Assembly (NCBI GenBank): GCA_030621995.1 | Contig: JAUXGP010000008.1 | Span: forward strand, 1-16,583 | Direction: 5' to 3' | Source: Psychrilyobacter sp. | GTDB lineage: Bacteria; Fusobacteriota; Fusobacteriia; Fusobacteriales; Fusobacteriaceae | DNA: 16,583 bases | Part shown: one piece after another, positions 1 to 6,824 of the stretch | Position numbering within the stretch: position 1 is the first letter of the stretch | Layout of the letters: each line of letters starts with the position of its first letter | Notes under the pieces: generated by a model | Databases searched by the model: none | What the model saw: the letters and a program-made list of their open reading frames with translations, nothing else | What the model was told of the DNA's origin: nothing | Program-made: the position numbers and the translations under genes

Positions 1-585
1 ATTAGAACTCGCCGGGTATTTAGAACCAAAACCTTCAGTTGTGATTCTGCTTCCCTGCACTCCTCTTGACTTAAGATGCTTGGCTACACTGTCTGCCCTG
101 TTCTTAGATAATACCATGTTATAGGAATCCTTTCCTGTACTATCTGTATGTCCTGATATAAACACATCAGTCTTATCGTATTCCTTCAATACCTTAGATA
201 CCGAATCCAGTACTTCGTAGAAATTACTTCTGACATCCGAGCTGCTGCTATTAAAAGTTAGATTTCCCGGCATAACCAGTTCCAATTTATTACCAACTCT
301 TTTTAAAGAAACTCCTGTTCTTTGAAGTTCTGCTCTCAGTGCAGCCTCCTGCCTGTCAAAATAATATCCCAGCCCTGCTCCTGCCAAAGCTCCTGCTGCT
401 GCTCCCGTTAATGTTGATTCTGTGTCATTTCCTGCTATTTGCCCTGCTGCCGCTCCTGCTATAATCCCGCCTAGAGCATACTTACTGGTCTGGCTGAACT
501 GCTCTTCTCCTGTATATGGATCGATGCTTTTACACCCTGCTATAGCTATGACACCTAATAGTAATAATGTTATTTTTTTTTTCAA
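1..585 (-). CDS. YiaD-like OmpA-family lipoprotein, partial (C-terminus beyond window)
   Basis: An outer-membrane lipoprotein with a peptidoglycan-binding OmpA C-terminal domain. 195 codons are visible. The start is TTG at 585, preceded by GGAG with 8 nt spacing; the only nearby ATG hits a stop after two codons. Residues 1-18 are a lipoprotein signal ending in the lipobox IAGC, with Cys18 as the expected lipid-modified residue. Residues about 38-75 are rich in Gly/Ala (GGIIAGAAAG, GAAAGALAGAGLG), a glycine-zipper segment as in YiaD. Residues about 103-195 match the OmpA domain, with ISGHTDSTG and SKNRADSV; Asp148 and Arg163 fall where the diaminopimelate-binding pair normally lies. YiaD is about 219 residues, so only about 25 residues should be missing. 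It has a strong promoter of its own at 659-687. The family assignment is secure; the specific cellular role is inferred. Confidence 0.88.
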   Translation of the reverse strand, partial: MKKKITLLLLGVIAIAGCKSIDPYTGEEQFSQTSKYALGGIIAGAAAGQIAGNDTESTLTGAAAGALAGAGLGYYFDRQEAALRAELQRTGVSLKRVGNKLELVMPGNLTFNSSSSDVRSNFYEVLDSVSKVLKEYDKTDVFISGHTDSTGKDSYNMVLSKNRADSVAKHLKSRGVQGSRITTEGFGSKYPASSN

Positions 586-658
586 TTTAATCACTCCATT
601 TTTAAAATTTTTATAGATGTAAGTTCTTTTTTCTTTTCAAAAAAAACTTCATTTTACT

Positions 659-687
659 ATTATATTATGTAATGCATCTAAATTCAA
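659..687 (-). promoter_or_regulatory. sigma-70-type promoter of the OmpA lipoprotein gene
   Basis: On the minus strand: TTGAAT (-35, plus 682-687), 17 nt, TATAAT (-10, plus 659-664). The -10 is a perfect consensus and the -35 matches 4 of 6. It lies about 75 nt upstream of the TTG start at 585. Confidence 0.7.
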
Positions 688-822
688 GAATAAATTTCAA
701 AGATAAATAGCAGACTCGACTTGTGTAAAGTTAAAAGACAACAAATTCCTAGGTTTTAAAGGCTTGCAATATCGCGAAAATTCAGTAATTAATATTGATT
801 ATTTTATTTGAAATATGAGGAT

Positions 823-851
823 TTGTCTTTTTGGATAAAGGCTGGTAAAAT
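823..851 (+). promoter_or_regulatory. candidate promoter for the small lipoprotein at 891
   Basis: TTGTCT (823-828), 17 nt, TAAAAT (846-851), about 40 nt upstream of the ATG at 891. Spacing is ideal and the hexamers are moderately good. This is read by eye only. Confidence 0.45.
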
Positions 852-890
852 AATTAAAGATAAATATATTTTAAAAAAAAGGAGAAATTT

Positions 891-1100
891 ATGAAAAAAT
901 TATTAATACTGTGTACTGCTTTGATATTTACAGCATGTATGAAAAAAGAAGTTGAGATAGGCAATCCTAATTTGGAACTCAGAGGAGGGAAACTTTATTA
1001 TAAAGAGAAGCTTTTTACGGGGACACTTACCCAAAAGATACCTCTGACCGATAAAGAGATGAAAATTTCGTATGAAAAAGGTCTTATGACATCCAAATAA
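891..1100 (+). CDS. small lipoprotein with a single MORN/YwqK-like motif
   Basis: A 69-residue protein. Residues 1-15 form a lipoprotein signal ending FTAC, with Cys16 as the predicted acylation site. The mature part of about 54 residues contains GKLYYKEKLFTGT followed by a second strand-like segment (KISYEKG), resembling one repeat of the MORN-like YwqK family, which normally carries several. The start is the ATG with GGAG 6 nt upstream. It may be a shortened member of that family or a distinct small surface lipoprotein; the function is unknown. The next gene on the same strand is also a tiny lipoprotein, 109 bp further on. Confidence 0.7.
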   Translation: MKKLLILCTALIFTACMKKEVEIGNPNLELRGGKLYYKEKLFTGTLTQKIPLTDKEMKISYEKGLMTSK

Positions 1101-1209
1101 ATTTATTTCTGCAGTTAAAATACAAATTAATAGCATAGGCGAATGGGATAATTTTATATATAATAAAAATGTGATACAATAAATGTAAATATTCTTATAG
1201 GGAGGACAG

Positions 1210-1419
1210 ATGAAAAAAATTATATATATATTTGGATTGATGATTTTTTTGGTAGGATGTGATTCTATTACTACAAAAGGAAAATATGGAAGTATCCAGA
1301 TAAATGACAGCAGCAATCATAAGAGCAACAAATCAAATGGGAATGCATTTGGACATAAAAATCCTAAAAACCCTCATTATGATGGAGGAAGTAATAGCAG
1401 CATCAATATACTGTTTTAA
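1210..1419 (+). CDS. small lipoprotein of unknown function, low-complexity mature part
   Basis: A 69-residue protein. Signal residues 1-16 end in the lipobox LVGC, with Cys17 as the lipid-modified residue. The mature region is hydrophilic and rich in Asn, Ser, Lys, His and Gly, with no recognisable domain, as expected for a short surface-exposed or spacer lipoprotein. GGGAGGACAG directly precedes the ATG. An extended -10 (TGATACAAT, 1172-1180) about 30 nt upstream could give it its own transcript. A hairpin terminator follows at 1496. I do not recognise the family; the coding call rests on the strong ribosome site and textbook lipoprotein signal. Confidence 0.65.
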   Translation: MKKIIYIFGLMIFLVGCDSITTKGKYGSIQINDSSNHKSNKSNGNAFGHKNPKNPHYDGGSNSSINILF

Positions 1420-1495
1420 ATAAATAGTTTAGCCCTTCTTGTTGGATTTTCGGAAGACGATTAAAAATCTGGTGTGAATGTTGAAGGGGAAGTAC

Positions 1496-1519
1496 AGAGC
1501 AGAATTTTTCTGCTCTTTT
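1496..1519 (+). terminator. intrinsic terminator after the small lipoprotein
   Basis: AGAGCAGAA (1496-1504), a 3-nt T loop, and TTCTGCTCT (1508-1516) form a perfect 9-bp stem followed by TTT and an AT-rich stretch. The U tract is short, so efficiency is uncertain. Confidence 0.6.
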
Positions 1520-1538
1520 AAAATTTTATAGGTGTAAA

Positions 1539-1895
1539 TTATTTTTTTTTCTTTTCTTTTTTCTCTAAGTCACAGCAGTCAATTTTTCCGGCTCCAAAAG
1601 TATCCTGATTTGAATCTTCTATTTTCTTTAGAAGCCTGCTGAAAAATCCTTTTTTTTCATCTGAATGTTTAATGGAGTGTTCGATATCTTGAACTTTTTC
1701 AATGGAAATAACTTTATATCCTTCGGATTCAATGGCCGATTTTAATAGCTGCTCATCTACCGCTCCCAATATGTATGCCTCTTCTTCCTCCAGAAAAATT
1801 TTAACCTCTTCCACCCCGTCTATAGATCTGAGTTTTTCTTCAATTTTATCCGTACATCTGCTGCAAACCATTCCTTCTATCAAAATCTTTCTCAT
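1539..1895 (-). CDS. HMA-domain metal-binding protein with C-terminal Asp-Cys-Cys tail
   Basis: 118 residues. Residues 1-67 form a heavy-metal-associated ferredoxin-like fold with the metal motif GMVCSRC (Cys11, Cys14), as in the copper chaperone CopZ, so it probably binds Cu(I) or a similar soft metal in the cytoplasm. Residues about 68-118 are not part of a normal CopZ (about 69 residues). They read GFFSRLLKKIEDSNQDTFG, then a KIDCCDL motif (Cys107, Cys108) and a lysine-rich end. This tail resembles the small 'LDCC motif' putative metal-binding proteins, so the gene looks like an HMA-LDCC fusion. No metal-transporting P-type ATPase is adjacent. The start is supported by AAGGAGGGAGTTT before the ATG. 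Metal identity is not shown by the sequence. Confidence 0.82.
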   Translation of the reverse strand: MRKILIEGMVCSRCTDKIEEKLRSIDGVEEVKIFLEEEEAYILGAVDEQLLKSAIESEGYKVISIEKVQDIEHSIKHSDEKKGFFSRLLKKIEDSNQDTFGAGKIDCCDLEKKEKKKK

Positions 1896-2216
1896 AAACT
1901 CCCTCCTTATTTGTTAATTTTCTTCTTTAACCTTTGATTTTGAGGGGCGGCCTCCATTTTTTATATGTTAAATTTATCTTCCATACTATGTTTCTATAAA
2001 TATTATTTACTTGAACTTTATGCTGTTTCCTTTAAAACTTCTGTCCCGCTTTCTCTTTAAAATAGATCCAAAAAAGAGGAGCTGGGAGGAATGATTGGTA
2101 GAATAAACTATCATTATAATTTTTTTTAATATATTCAAGGTTAAAGTCATTGGAAAAAAGAGGTATCACCACCTCTGAAGGATTAATATATATGGAAAGT
2201 ATTTAAGGAGGAAGCC
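1896..2216. other. divergent intergenic region, no gene seen
   Basis: The 321-bp spacer separates the HMA gene (minus) and the sterol-desaturase-family gene (plus). I see no convincing coding remnant. It contains a short inverted repeat at 2159-2176 (listed separately) and, at 2091-2129, a 12-codon reading frame behind GAGGAG/GGGAGG that is too weak to call. No consensus promoter pair is obvious for either gene. Confidence 0.5.
2159..2176. repeat. short inverted repeat upstream of the desaturase-family gene
   Basis: AGAGGT-ATCACC-ACCTCT, perfect 6-bp arms with a 6-nt spacer, centred about 50 nt upstream of the ATG at 2217. It could be an operator half-site pair or a small leader hairpin. No T run follows, so it is not a terminator. 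Confidence 0.35.
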
Positions 2217-2987
2217 ATGGAAAGGTTAATATTAATGGGTGGGATTTTTTTATTGTTATTTATCTTCGAAAGAATAGTTCCACAGGTGGACAGAAATATC
2301 GTTGGAAAGAGTCATGATATAAATAACCTGGGTCTTGGGGCAGTGAACTTACTTCTAGGAAGGTATTTTGCACTATTTACAGTTTATGCCCTGGCCAAAT
2401 ATCTTGAGAATATGGAATTTGGATTTATGAATATGATCTCTTTCAACTCTAAAGCGAAGCTCATCTTAGGAATTATATTTTTAGACTGTGTAAACTACTG
2501 GTGGCACCGACTGCTTCACAGAATTCCTTTTCTCATGCGATTCCATAGCATTCATCATACAGACAGGCTGCTCAATGTCTCTTCTGCCCTAAGGTTTCAT
2601 TTTTTTGAGGTGCTTCTAGGGCATCTTTTCAAGCTGCCTTTCATATTTTTAACAGGAATACCTGTAGAAGCTCTTCTACTCTACGATGTAATATTTAATA
2701 TGAATGTATATTTTCATCACAGCAATATAAGAATAAACCGGAGTTTGGATATACTTCTTTCCAAGGTTATAGTGACTCCCTATATCCACAGGATCCACCA
2801 TTCTTTAAAGTGGAAAGAATCAAACTCTAATTTTTCATCTTTTTTGATACTCTGGGATAAAATTTTTGGAACCTTTTTCCCTCAGGGAAAAATTTCTACA
2901 CCTAGCTATGGTATACCTGGATATACTCATGAGAAATACCAATATTTCATATATATGATGAAGCAGCCCTTTATAGAAGAGAAATAG
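2217..2987 (+). CDS. sterol desaturase / fatty acid hydroxylase superfamily membrane protein
   Basis: 256 residues, a multi-pass membrane di-iron oxygenase-type protein. The histidine clusters of the superfamily are intact: HRLLH (97-101), HSIHH (110-114), His128, HH (167-168) and HRIHH (191-195). Hydrophobic segments lie at about 3-20, 40-62, 82-96 and 138-165. Bacterial members act on lipid or hopanoid-like substrates or on alkylglycerols and usually need O2; the substrate here cannot be read from sequence. The start is the ATG after AAGGAGGAAGCC. It stands alone, divergent from the HMA gene and convergent with the SulP gene, with a shared terminator at 3100. An oxygen-type enzyme in a probable anaerobe is notable, though these enzymes are found in some anaerobes. 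Confidence 0.85.
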   Translation: MERLILMGGIFLLLFIFERIVPQVDRNIVGKSHDINNLGLGAVNLLLGRYFALFTVYALAKYLENMEFGFMNMISFNSKAKLILGIIFLDCVNYWWHRLLHRIPFLMRFHSIHHTDRLLNVSSALRFHFFEVLLGHLFKLPFIFLTGIPVEALLLYDVIFNMNVYFHHSNIRINRSLDILLSKVIVTPYIHRIHHSLKWKESNSNFSSFLILWDKIFGTFFPQGKISTPSYGIPGYTHEKYQYFIYMMKQPFIEEK

Positions 2988-3099
2988 AAAGTAAAATCCT
3001 ATATAGGAAATATTTAGAAACTCATGGGTAAATCCAGTATAGTAGAGGTTATTATTTTGGGTGATTTACATATGTGCAAGATTTATAGGGGAAAAATAG

Positions 3100-3131
3100 A
3101 GAAGACGAGCAGATTCTGCTCGTCTTCTTTT
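3100..3131. terminator. bidirectional intrinsic terminator between convergent genes
   Basis: AGAAGACGAGCA (3100-3111), loop GATTC, and TGCTCGTCTTCT (3117-3128) form a perfect 12-bp stem, followed by T residues on the plus strand and by CTATTTTT on the minus strand. It serves both the desaturase-family gene and the SulP gene. Confidence 0.88.
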
Positions 3132-3140
3132 GAAAAAATA

Positions 3141-4391
3141 TTAATTTAATTTTTTAAACCAGTTGAAACGAGAAATAGTAGATAAAACAATTCCAACTCC
3201 AATAGCTATTGTCAGATCAGCTAATACAGTCAATAAAAAAGTAGACAATAAGATAATTATATCAAATATTGACCCCTTCATTATTGATCTAAAAGAACGC
3301 CATTCACTCATGTTAAAAGCCACAACAATTAATATTCCTGCAAGACAGGACATGGGGATCAGCTTGGCCCATCTTCCGAATAACAACATAATTAGGAGTA
3401 ATGTTATGGAATGAGCTATTCCGGCAACAGGAGTTCGTCCGCCTATATTAACATTTGTGGCAGTTCTGGCAATGGCACCAGTTGCAGGTATTCCTCCAAA
3501 AAAAGGAGTGACGATATTTGCGATACCCTGGGCTATGAGTTCAGTATTTGACCTGTGATTACCACCAATCATCCCATCAGATACTACAGCAGAAAGTAAA
3601 GATTCAATACTTCCGAGTAAAGCTATGGTCATAGCAGGACCTATATAGATAAACAGGTCACTGAAGTTAAAGGATGGCAATGAAAAATTAAAATGATTGG
3701 GAATCTCTCCAAAGGATGATTCTATAGTAGTAACAGGAAGATTAAACAGCTGTACTCCTACAGTTATTATTACAATGGCAATAAATGACCCCGGTATTTT
3801 ACTCGTTATTTTTTTCGAGAAAACAGTAATAAAAACAGTAATTACTGCCAGGATTAGAGCTGTGAAATTAATCTTATCTATATGTAAAAAATAAACTTTC
3901 CATTTTTCAATAAATTCCGATGGGACTTGAGAAATTGTCAGCCCAAAGGCATCCTTTATTTGAGTTGAAAAAATCACCAGGGCAATACCACTGGTAAATC
4001 CTATAATTAAAGAGTTGGGGAAATATTTTAATAAACTTCCGAATCTCAACAACCCAAAGATTATTAAAATAAACCCTGCCATGATTGTGGAAATAATTAA
4101 TCCATCAATACCATATGTCTGTATAACACCGTAAATAATGATTATAAAAGCACCGGTCGGTCCACCTATTTGAACTCTGCTTCCGCCCAATAATGAGATA
4201 AAAAAACCAGCAATAATTGATGTTATTATTCCCCTTTCAGGCGAAACACCAGAAGCTACTGCAAATGCAATGGCTAGAGGAAGAGCAACAATAGCAACTA
4301 CAATTCCGGCTAATACGTCGGAAGAAATCTGCCTTTTATCTAAACCTCCTTTAAATAAAGTGAATAATTTCGGTTTGAATATTTGTTCCAT
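3141..4391 (-). CDS. SulP-family inorganic anion transporter lacking a STAS domain
   Basis: 416 residues from the ATG at 4391, chosen because AGGAGG lies 7 nt upstream. An in-frame ATG at 4421 would add 10 residues but has no ribosome site. The protein is a membrane transporter with the SulP core: an amphipathic N-terminus (FTLFKGGL), the conserved QIGGPTGAF segment, and [16 protein letters not shown] in the second repeat, with about 12-14 membrane spans. Family members carry sulfate, bicarbonate or other anions, often with Na+ or H+. The usual C-terminal cytoplasmic STAS domain is absent: the protein ends right after the last membrane span (FNWFKKLN), whereas full SulP proteins run to about 550-600 residues. 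No partner STAS gene or carbonic anhydrase is adjacent. The substrate is undetermined. Confidence 0.9.
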   Translation of the reverse strand: MEQIFKPKLFTLFKGGLDKRQISSDVLAGIVVAIVALPLAIAFAVASGVSPERGIITSIIAGFFISLLGGSRVQIGGPTGAFIIIIYGVIQTYGIDGLIISTIMAGFILIIFGLLRFGSLLKYFPNSLIIGFTSGIALVIFSTQIKDAFGLTISQVPSEFIEKWKVYFLHIDKINFTALILAVITVFITVFSKKITSKIPGSFIAIVIITVGVQLFNLPVTTIESSFGEIPNHFNFSLPSFNFSDLFIYIGPAMTIALLGSIESLLSAVVSDGMIGGNHRSNTELIAQGIANIVTPFFGGIPATGAIARTATNVNIGGRTPVAGIAHSITLLLIMLLFGRWAKLIPMSCLAGILIVVAFNMSEWRSFRSIMKGSIFDIIILLSTFLLTVLADLTIAIGVGIVLSTISRFNWFKKLN

Positions 4392-4561
4392 TTTTAACCT
4401 CCTAAAAAATAATTTTATCATTATATATGAATGATTTAAATAACTAAAATTTACATCTTAGCACAACTATTTAATTAATAAATAACTAAATTTAGCTTAA
4501 AATGCATAATGATATTATACAGACATAACTTTATTGTTGTCAAACAAATAAAGAAAATAAA

Positions 4562-4601
4562 AAAAGGACAAGCCAATGGAATTAAATCGACTTATCCTTT
4601 T
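4562..4601 (-). terminator. intrinsic terminator, minus strand
   Basis: Read on the minus strand: AAAAGGATAAG, an 18-nt loop, then CTTGTCCTTTT (11-bp stem with one G-U pair), running into a T-rich tract (TTTTTTTATTTTCTTT) below 4562. It probably ends transcripts coming from ddl, although it lies about 330 bp downstream of it. Confidence 0.6.
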
Positions 4602-4610
4602 AGAATGTAA

Positions 4611-4823
4611 ATTTATATTATTCTTCCCTGGGAAGCTTCAGAGAACAACTTTCGTGATACATCTCAAAATAATTATTCAGGTGAAAAAGTAAAATCAAAA
4701 GAGGAGAAAGGATTGCTAAAAAGTTATAAGAAAGCTATCGCTGATTATAACTTTATTTTAAAAACAGATTCATTAGATCCATTAGCACATAAAAACAAAA
4801 ATATTATTCAACAAAGATTTTAG
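4611..4823 (+). pseudogene. remnant of a TPR-like protein (C-terminal part)
   Basis: An open frame of 70 codons from just after a stop (4608) to TAG (4821-4823), with no ATG. The last third, YKKAIADYNFILKTDSLDP, has the shape of a tetratricopeptide repeat (aromatic-small-small pattern followed by D-x-x-D-P-x-A). The earlier part is hydrophilic and unrecognisable. A TTG at 4713 behind GAGGAG would allow a 36-residue product, so expression of a stub is possible. The most likely reading is the 3' end of a lost gene. Confidence 0.4.
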
Positions 4824-4929
4824 TATAATGTAAAAGAATAGGAAGAGAAATTTCTATCACTTTGAATATTCAAAATTATACAGTTTCGATGTTTGAAGCT
4901 TGAGGACTTTTTGCACTAGAACCTTTTAT

Positions 4930-5796
4930 TTAGCATCCAATTGATGAAATAATTTTTTTTACCACATCATCAAATGTATAGTTCTTAAGGCTTGCAAGTT
5001 TAGGAAGAAGGCTTGTCTCTGTCATTCCAGGACAGGTATTAACCTCTAAAAAATAGATTTTGTCATCTGACAATATAAAGTCACTTCTAGAAGCACCACT
5101 TAATTTAAGTTCAGTGTGGATAAGTTTAGCATTCCTCATGGCATTTTCATAGGTTTTTTCCGAGATCTTTGCAGGATACTCGTAATCTGTCTTTCCTTCT
5201 GTATACTTTGACTCATAGTCATATGTTCCATCATGCGGAATTATCTTCAATACTCCAAGAGCTTCTCCGTTTAAAACCCCTACAGTCAGTTCTACGCCCT
5301 TTATATACTCTTCTATTATTACACTTCTATCTGATAGCTTTTCCAAAGCCACTTCTGCATCTTCTATGTTTTTACAAATATAAAGCCCTGTACTAGACCC
5401 TTCTTTTGACGGTTTTATCACTACTGGAAACTTATCTATCTCTTCTTTGTTTGCATAAGTCTTGGGGATTCTTATTCCCAAGCCACCTGCTATCTTTTTA
5501 GTTATAATTTTATCCATTGCAACTGCACTTGGGGCTGCTTTAGACCCTGTATATTTTTTTCCTAAAAGATCAAGTAATCCTTGAACCCTCCCGTCTTCTC
5601 CACACCCACCATGTAGAGTTAAAAATGCTATATCATATTCATTTTCAATGAATGATGTAACTAGGTTTTCACTTGTTAAATCCACTCCATATGCATCATA
5701 CCCCTGTCTTATTAAGCTGTTTAATACTGCACTCCCTGTTTTTAGTGATACTTCCCTCTCAGTTGATGTTACACCCATAAAAACTGCAATTTTCAT
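4930..5796 (-). CDS. ddl: D-alanine--D-alanine ligase
   Basis: 288 residues, a cytoplasmic ATP-grasp enzyme that makes D-Ala-D-Ala for peptidoglycan precursors. Visible hallmarks: TEREVSLKTG with Glu15 (D-Ala site 1), LHGGCGEDG (61-69), KPSKEGSSTG (128-137, nucleotide loop), YDYESKY (192-198), RSDF with Asp239, and FLEVNTCPGMT with Glu251 and Asn253 as the Mg2+ ligands. The Tyr in YDYESKY is the residue of normal D-Ala-D-Ala enzymes, not of VanA-type D-lactate ligases. The start ATG follows AGGGGGGAAAAG and overlaps the TGA of a short murB-like tail (ATGA overlap), as in murB-ddl gene pairs. No other cell-wall gene remains next to it; upstream is an unrelated 117-residue gene. Confidence 0.95.
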   Translation of the reverse strand: MKIAVFMGVTSTEREVSLKTGSAVLNSLIRQGYDAYGVDLTSENLVTSFIENEYDIAFLTLHGGCGEDGRVQGLLDLLGKKYTGSKAAPSAVAMDKIITKKIAGGLGIRIPKTYANKEEIDKFPVVIKPSKEGSSTGLYICKNIEDAEVALEKLSDRSVIIEEYIKGVELTVGVLNGEALGVLKIIPHDGTYDYESKYTEGKTDYEYPAKISEKTYENAMRNAKLIHTELKLSGASRSDFILSDDKIYFLEVNTCPGMTETSLLPKLASLKNYTFDDVVKKIISSIGC

Positions 5797-5864
5797 CTTT
5801 TCCCCCCTATAATGATTATTTTTTCTCTTAATTCTATTCCAGATGTCTTTTTTACTTCTTCCTT
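5793..5864 (-). pseudogene. probable C-terminal remnant of murB
   Basis: Reading into the ddl start on the minus strand is an open frame of about 23 codons. It ends EEVKKTSGIELREKIIIIGG, then two more residues and a TGA that overlaps the ddl ATG by 4 nt. MurB (UDP-N-acetylenolpyruvoylglucosamine reductase) proteins end in a closely similar pattern (V-x-x-x-x-G-I-x-L-E-x-E-V-x-I-I-G), and murB commonly precedes ddl. The rest of murB is absent; the unrelated 117-residue gene starts its last codons at this point. The assignment rests on a short pattern match. Confidence 0.45.
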
Positions 5865-5865
5865 T

Positions 5866-6219
5866 TTAAAGGCTTTCTTTATCCTCTTCTATAGATTTTT
5901 TATATCTGCTTGCCTTTACAAATAGATCGGAAGGATTAACAGTTATTTCATGTTGTTGAATAACATAGCCATGATCGAACAAAATATCCCTTACCATTGC
6001 ACCGATAAGTTGTTTAAACCTGATTAATTTTACATGATTTTTTAATGGAAAATTATTTATAAGGTCTTTTTGCAATGCAGTGACTGCAGGTTTTTTTAGA
6101 TATGTAGCCGTTTCCATTTTGATTAAACTTTCTCTTGTTTTAAGAAGAGCCCAAATATCTTGGGACAATTGACTATATTGTCCTACCAATAGATCGTTAA
6201 ATTTTTTGTCTGTATACAT
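5866..6219 (-). CDS. hypothetical protein, 117 residues
   Basis: I do not recognise this family. The protein is soluble, mixed alpha-helical in appearance and Lys/Leu-rich (net positive), with no signal peptide or membrane segment; sections such as KKPAVTALQKDLINNF and FKQLIGAMVRDILFDHGY look like ordinary globular helices. A strong AAGGAGG with 7 nt spacing precedes the ATG, and a short dyad (ACCCT...AGGGT, about 6241-6261) lies just upstream, so it appears expressed. Its 3' end abuts and partly overlaps the murB-like remnant in another frame, which suggests it arrived with the rearrangement that removed murB. The coding call is good; no function is proposed. Confidence 0.65.
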   Translation of the reverse strand: MYTDKKFNDLLVGQYSQLSQDIWALLKTRESLIKMETATYLKKPAVTALQKDLINNFPLKNHVKLIRFKQLIGAMVRDILFDHGYVIQQHEITVNPSDLFVKASRYKKSIEEDKESL

Positions 6220-6345
6220 AGCTATTCCTCCTTGCTTTAAACCCTGTTGGATTAAAAGGGTATTGATTCTAGACCATCTTACATTTATAACGTATTCTAT
6301 TTTAGATATACTACAATTTAACTTTTTTCCTTTAAATAAATTAAT

Positions 6346-6374
6346 TTGTAAAAGATGTTTTTATGTTATATAAC
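6346..6374 (+). promoter_or_regulatory. promoter upstream of the broken permease gene
   Basis: TTGTAA (6346-6351), 17 nt, TATAAC (6369-6374), followed about 35 nt later by a strong AGGAGGAG (6407-6414) that has no usable start codon at the right distance. The promoter and ribosome site appear to have survived while the gene start did not. It could still drive the thioredoxin-like gene. Confidence 0.55.
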
Positions 6375-6408
6375 TATATTAGCAATTACTTATAAAGAAA
6401 TAAGGTAG

Positions 6409-6815
6409 GAGGAGATAGAATTTGCCAAATCCAATGTAAAAGATATAGTTGAAGGATATGGAAATATCTTCTTATAGGAATAGGAATAGGTGCTCTTATT
6501 CACGGGTGGGCTCCTGAAGAGATACTTTCAAGGTATGCAGGGCCTGAAAATCCACTGGCAGTATTATTTGCAACAGTGGTGGCTATTCCCCTTTATTCAA
6601 ATGCAATGGGAACTATTCCAATTGCTGAGGCTCTTATAAATAAAGGAGTGGGTATGGGAACGGCTATGGCATTTATGATGGCTACGACAGCTCTGTCACT
6701 GCCCGAGATGATCCTTTTGAGAAAGGTTATAAAACCTAAATTAATAGCTGTATTTACAAGTATAACAGGAGTGGGAATAATAGCAGTCGTATATCTTTTT
6801 AATATGATTATATAG
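6409..6815 (+). pseudogene. 5'-truncated, frameshifted permease (YraQ/ArsP-like, DUF318)
   Basis: The C-terminal part of a membrane permease of the YraQ/DUF318 type, which often pairs with a thioredoxin-like gene in arsenic or metal-thiol resistance operons. Recognisable segments are KYLLIGIGIGALIHGW, IPLYSNAMGTIPIAEAL (the conserved substrate-path motif with Pro and Cys/Ser) and ALSLPEMILLRKV, ending in a final membrane span and TAG. Family members are about 300-340 residues; only about 130 codons remain. The beginning (EIEFAKSNVKDIVEG) is in a different frame from the rest: a single base is missing near 6455, so the two parts no longer join. There is no start codon behind the surviving ribosome site. 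An internal ATG at 6576 gives only a 79-residue stub. Confidence 0.7.
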
Positions 6816-6824
6816 GAGGCAGGG

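Larger units (their letters stand above)
586..890. other. divergent intergenic region
   Basis: The 305-bp AT-rich spacer between the divergent OmpA-lipoprotein and small-lipoprotein genes holds the two promoters listed separately (659-687 minus, 823-851 plus). I see no coding remnant, tRNA or extended dyad in the remainder. Confidence 0.6.
4392..4929. other. long intergenic region with gene debris and a terminator
   Basis: 538 bp between SulP and ddl. It holds, in order, the likely SulP promoter (a minus-strand TATAAT/TGATAAAAT cluster around 4408-4425 with no good -35), an AT-rich stretch with an imperfect TTGTT...AACAA dyad near 4535-4548, a hairpin terminator (4562-4601) and a TPR-like coding remnant (4611-4823). 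The last 100 bp before ddl show no clear hairpin or reading frame. The region looks like an old insertion/deletion site. Confidence 0.55.

Noticed and set aside
903..1316. 137-codon minus-strand frame opposite the small lipoproteins
   Set aside because: Low-complexity Ile/Phe/Tyr-rich translation antisense to two lipoproteins with clear signals and ribosome sites; no ribosome site of its own.
1920..1955. GAGGGGCGGCCTC hairpin and a 16-codon minus-strand frame before the HMA gene
   Set aside because: The stem is only 4 bp, and the small frame has no ribosome site and no upstream continuation.
2091..2129. 12-codon frame behind GAGGAG/GGGAGG, possible leader peptide
   Set aside because: No matching attenuator structure, no run of a regulatory amino acid and poor spacing to the nearest purine block.
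2997..3008. 12-bp palindrome TCCTATATAGGA after the desaturase-family gene
   Set aside because: AT-rich and short, it lies downstream of a gene with no promoter nearby and is likely chance.
4535..4548. TTGTT...AACAA dyad upstream of SulP, possible Rex-type site
   Set aside because: Imperfect match and more than 140 bp from the gene start; such dyads are expected by chance in AT-rich DNA.
4820..4929. Possible insertion-sequence end between the TPR remnant and ddl
   Set aside because: No terminal inverted repeat, target duplication or transposase similarity could be found by eye.
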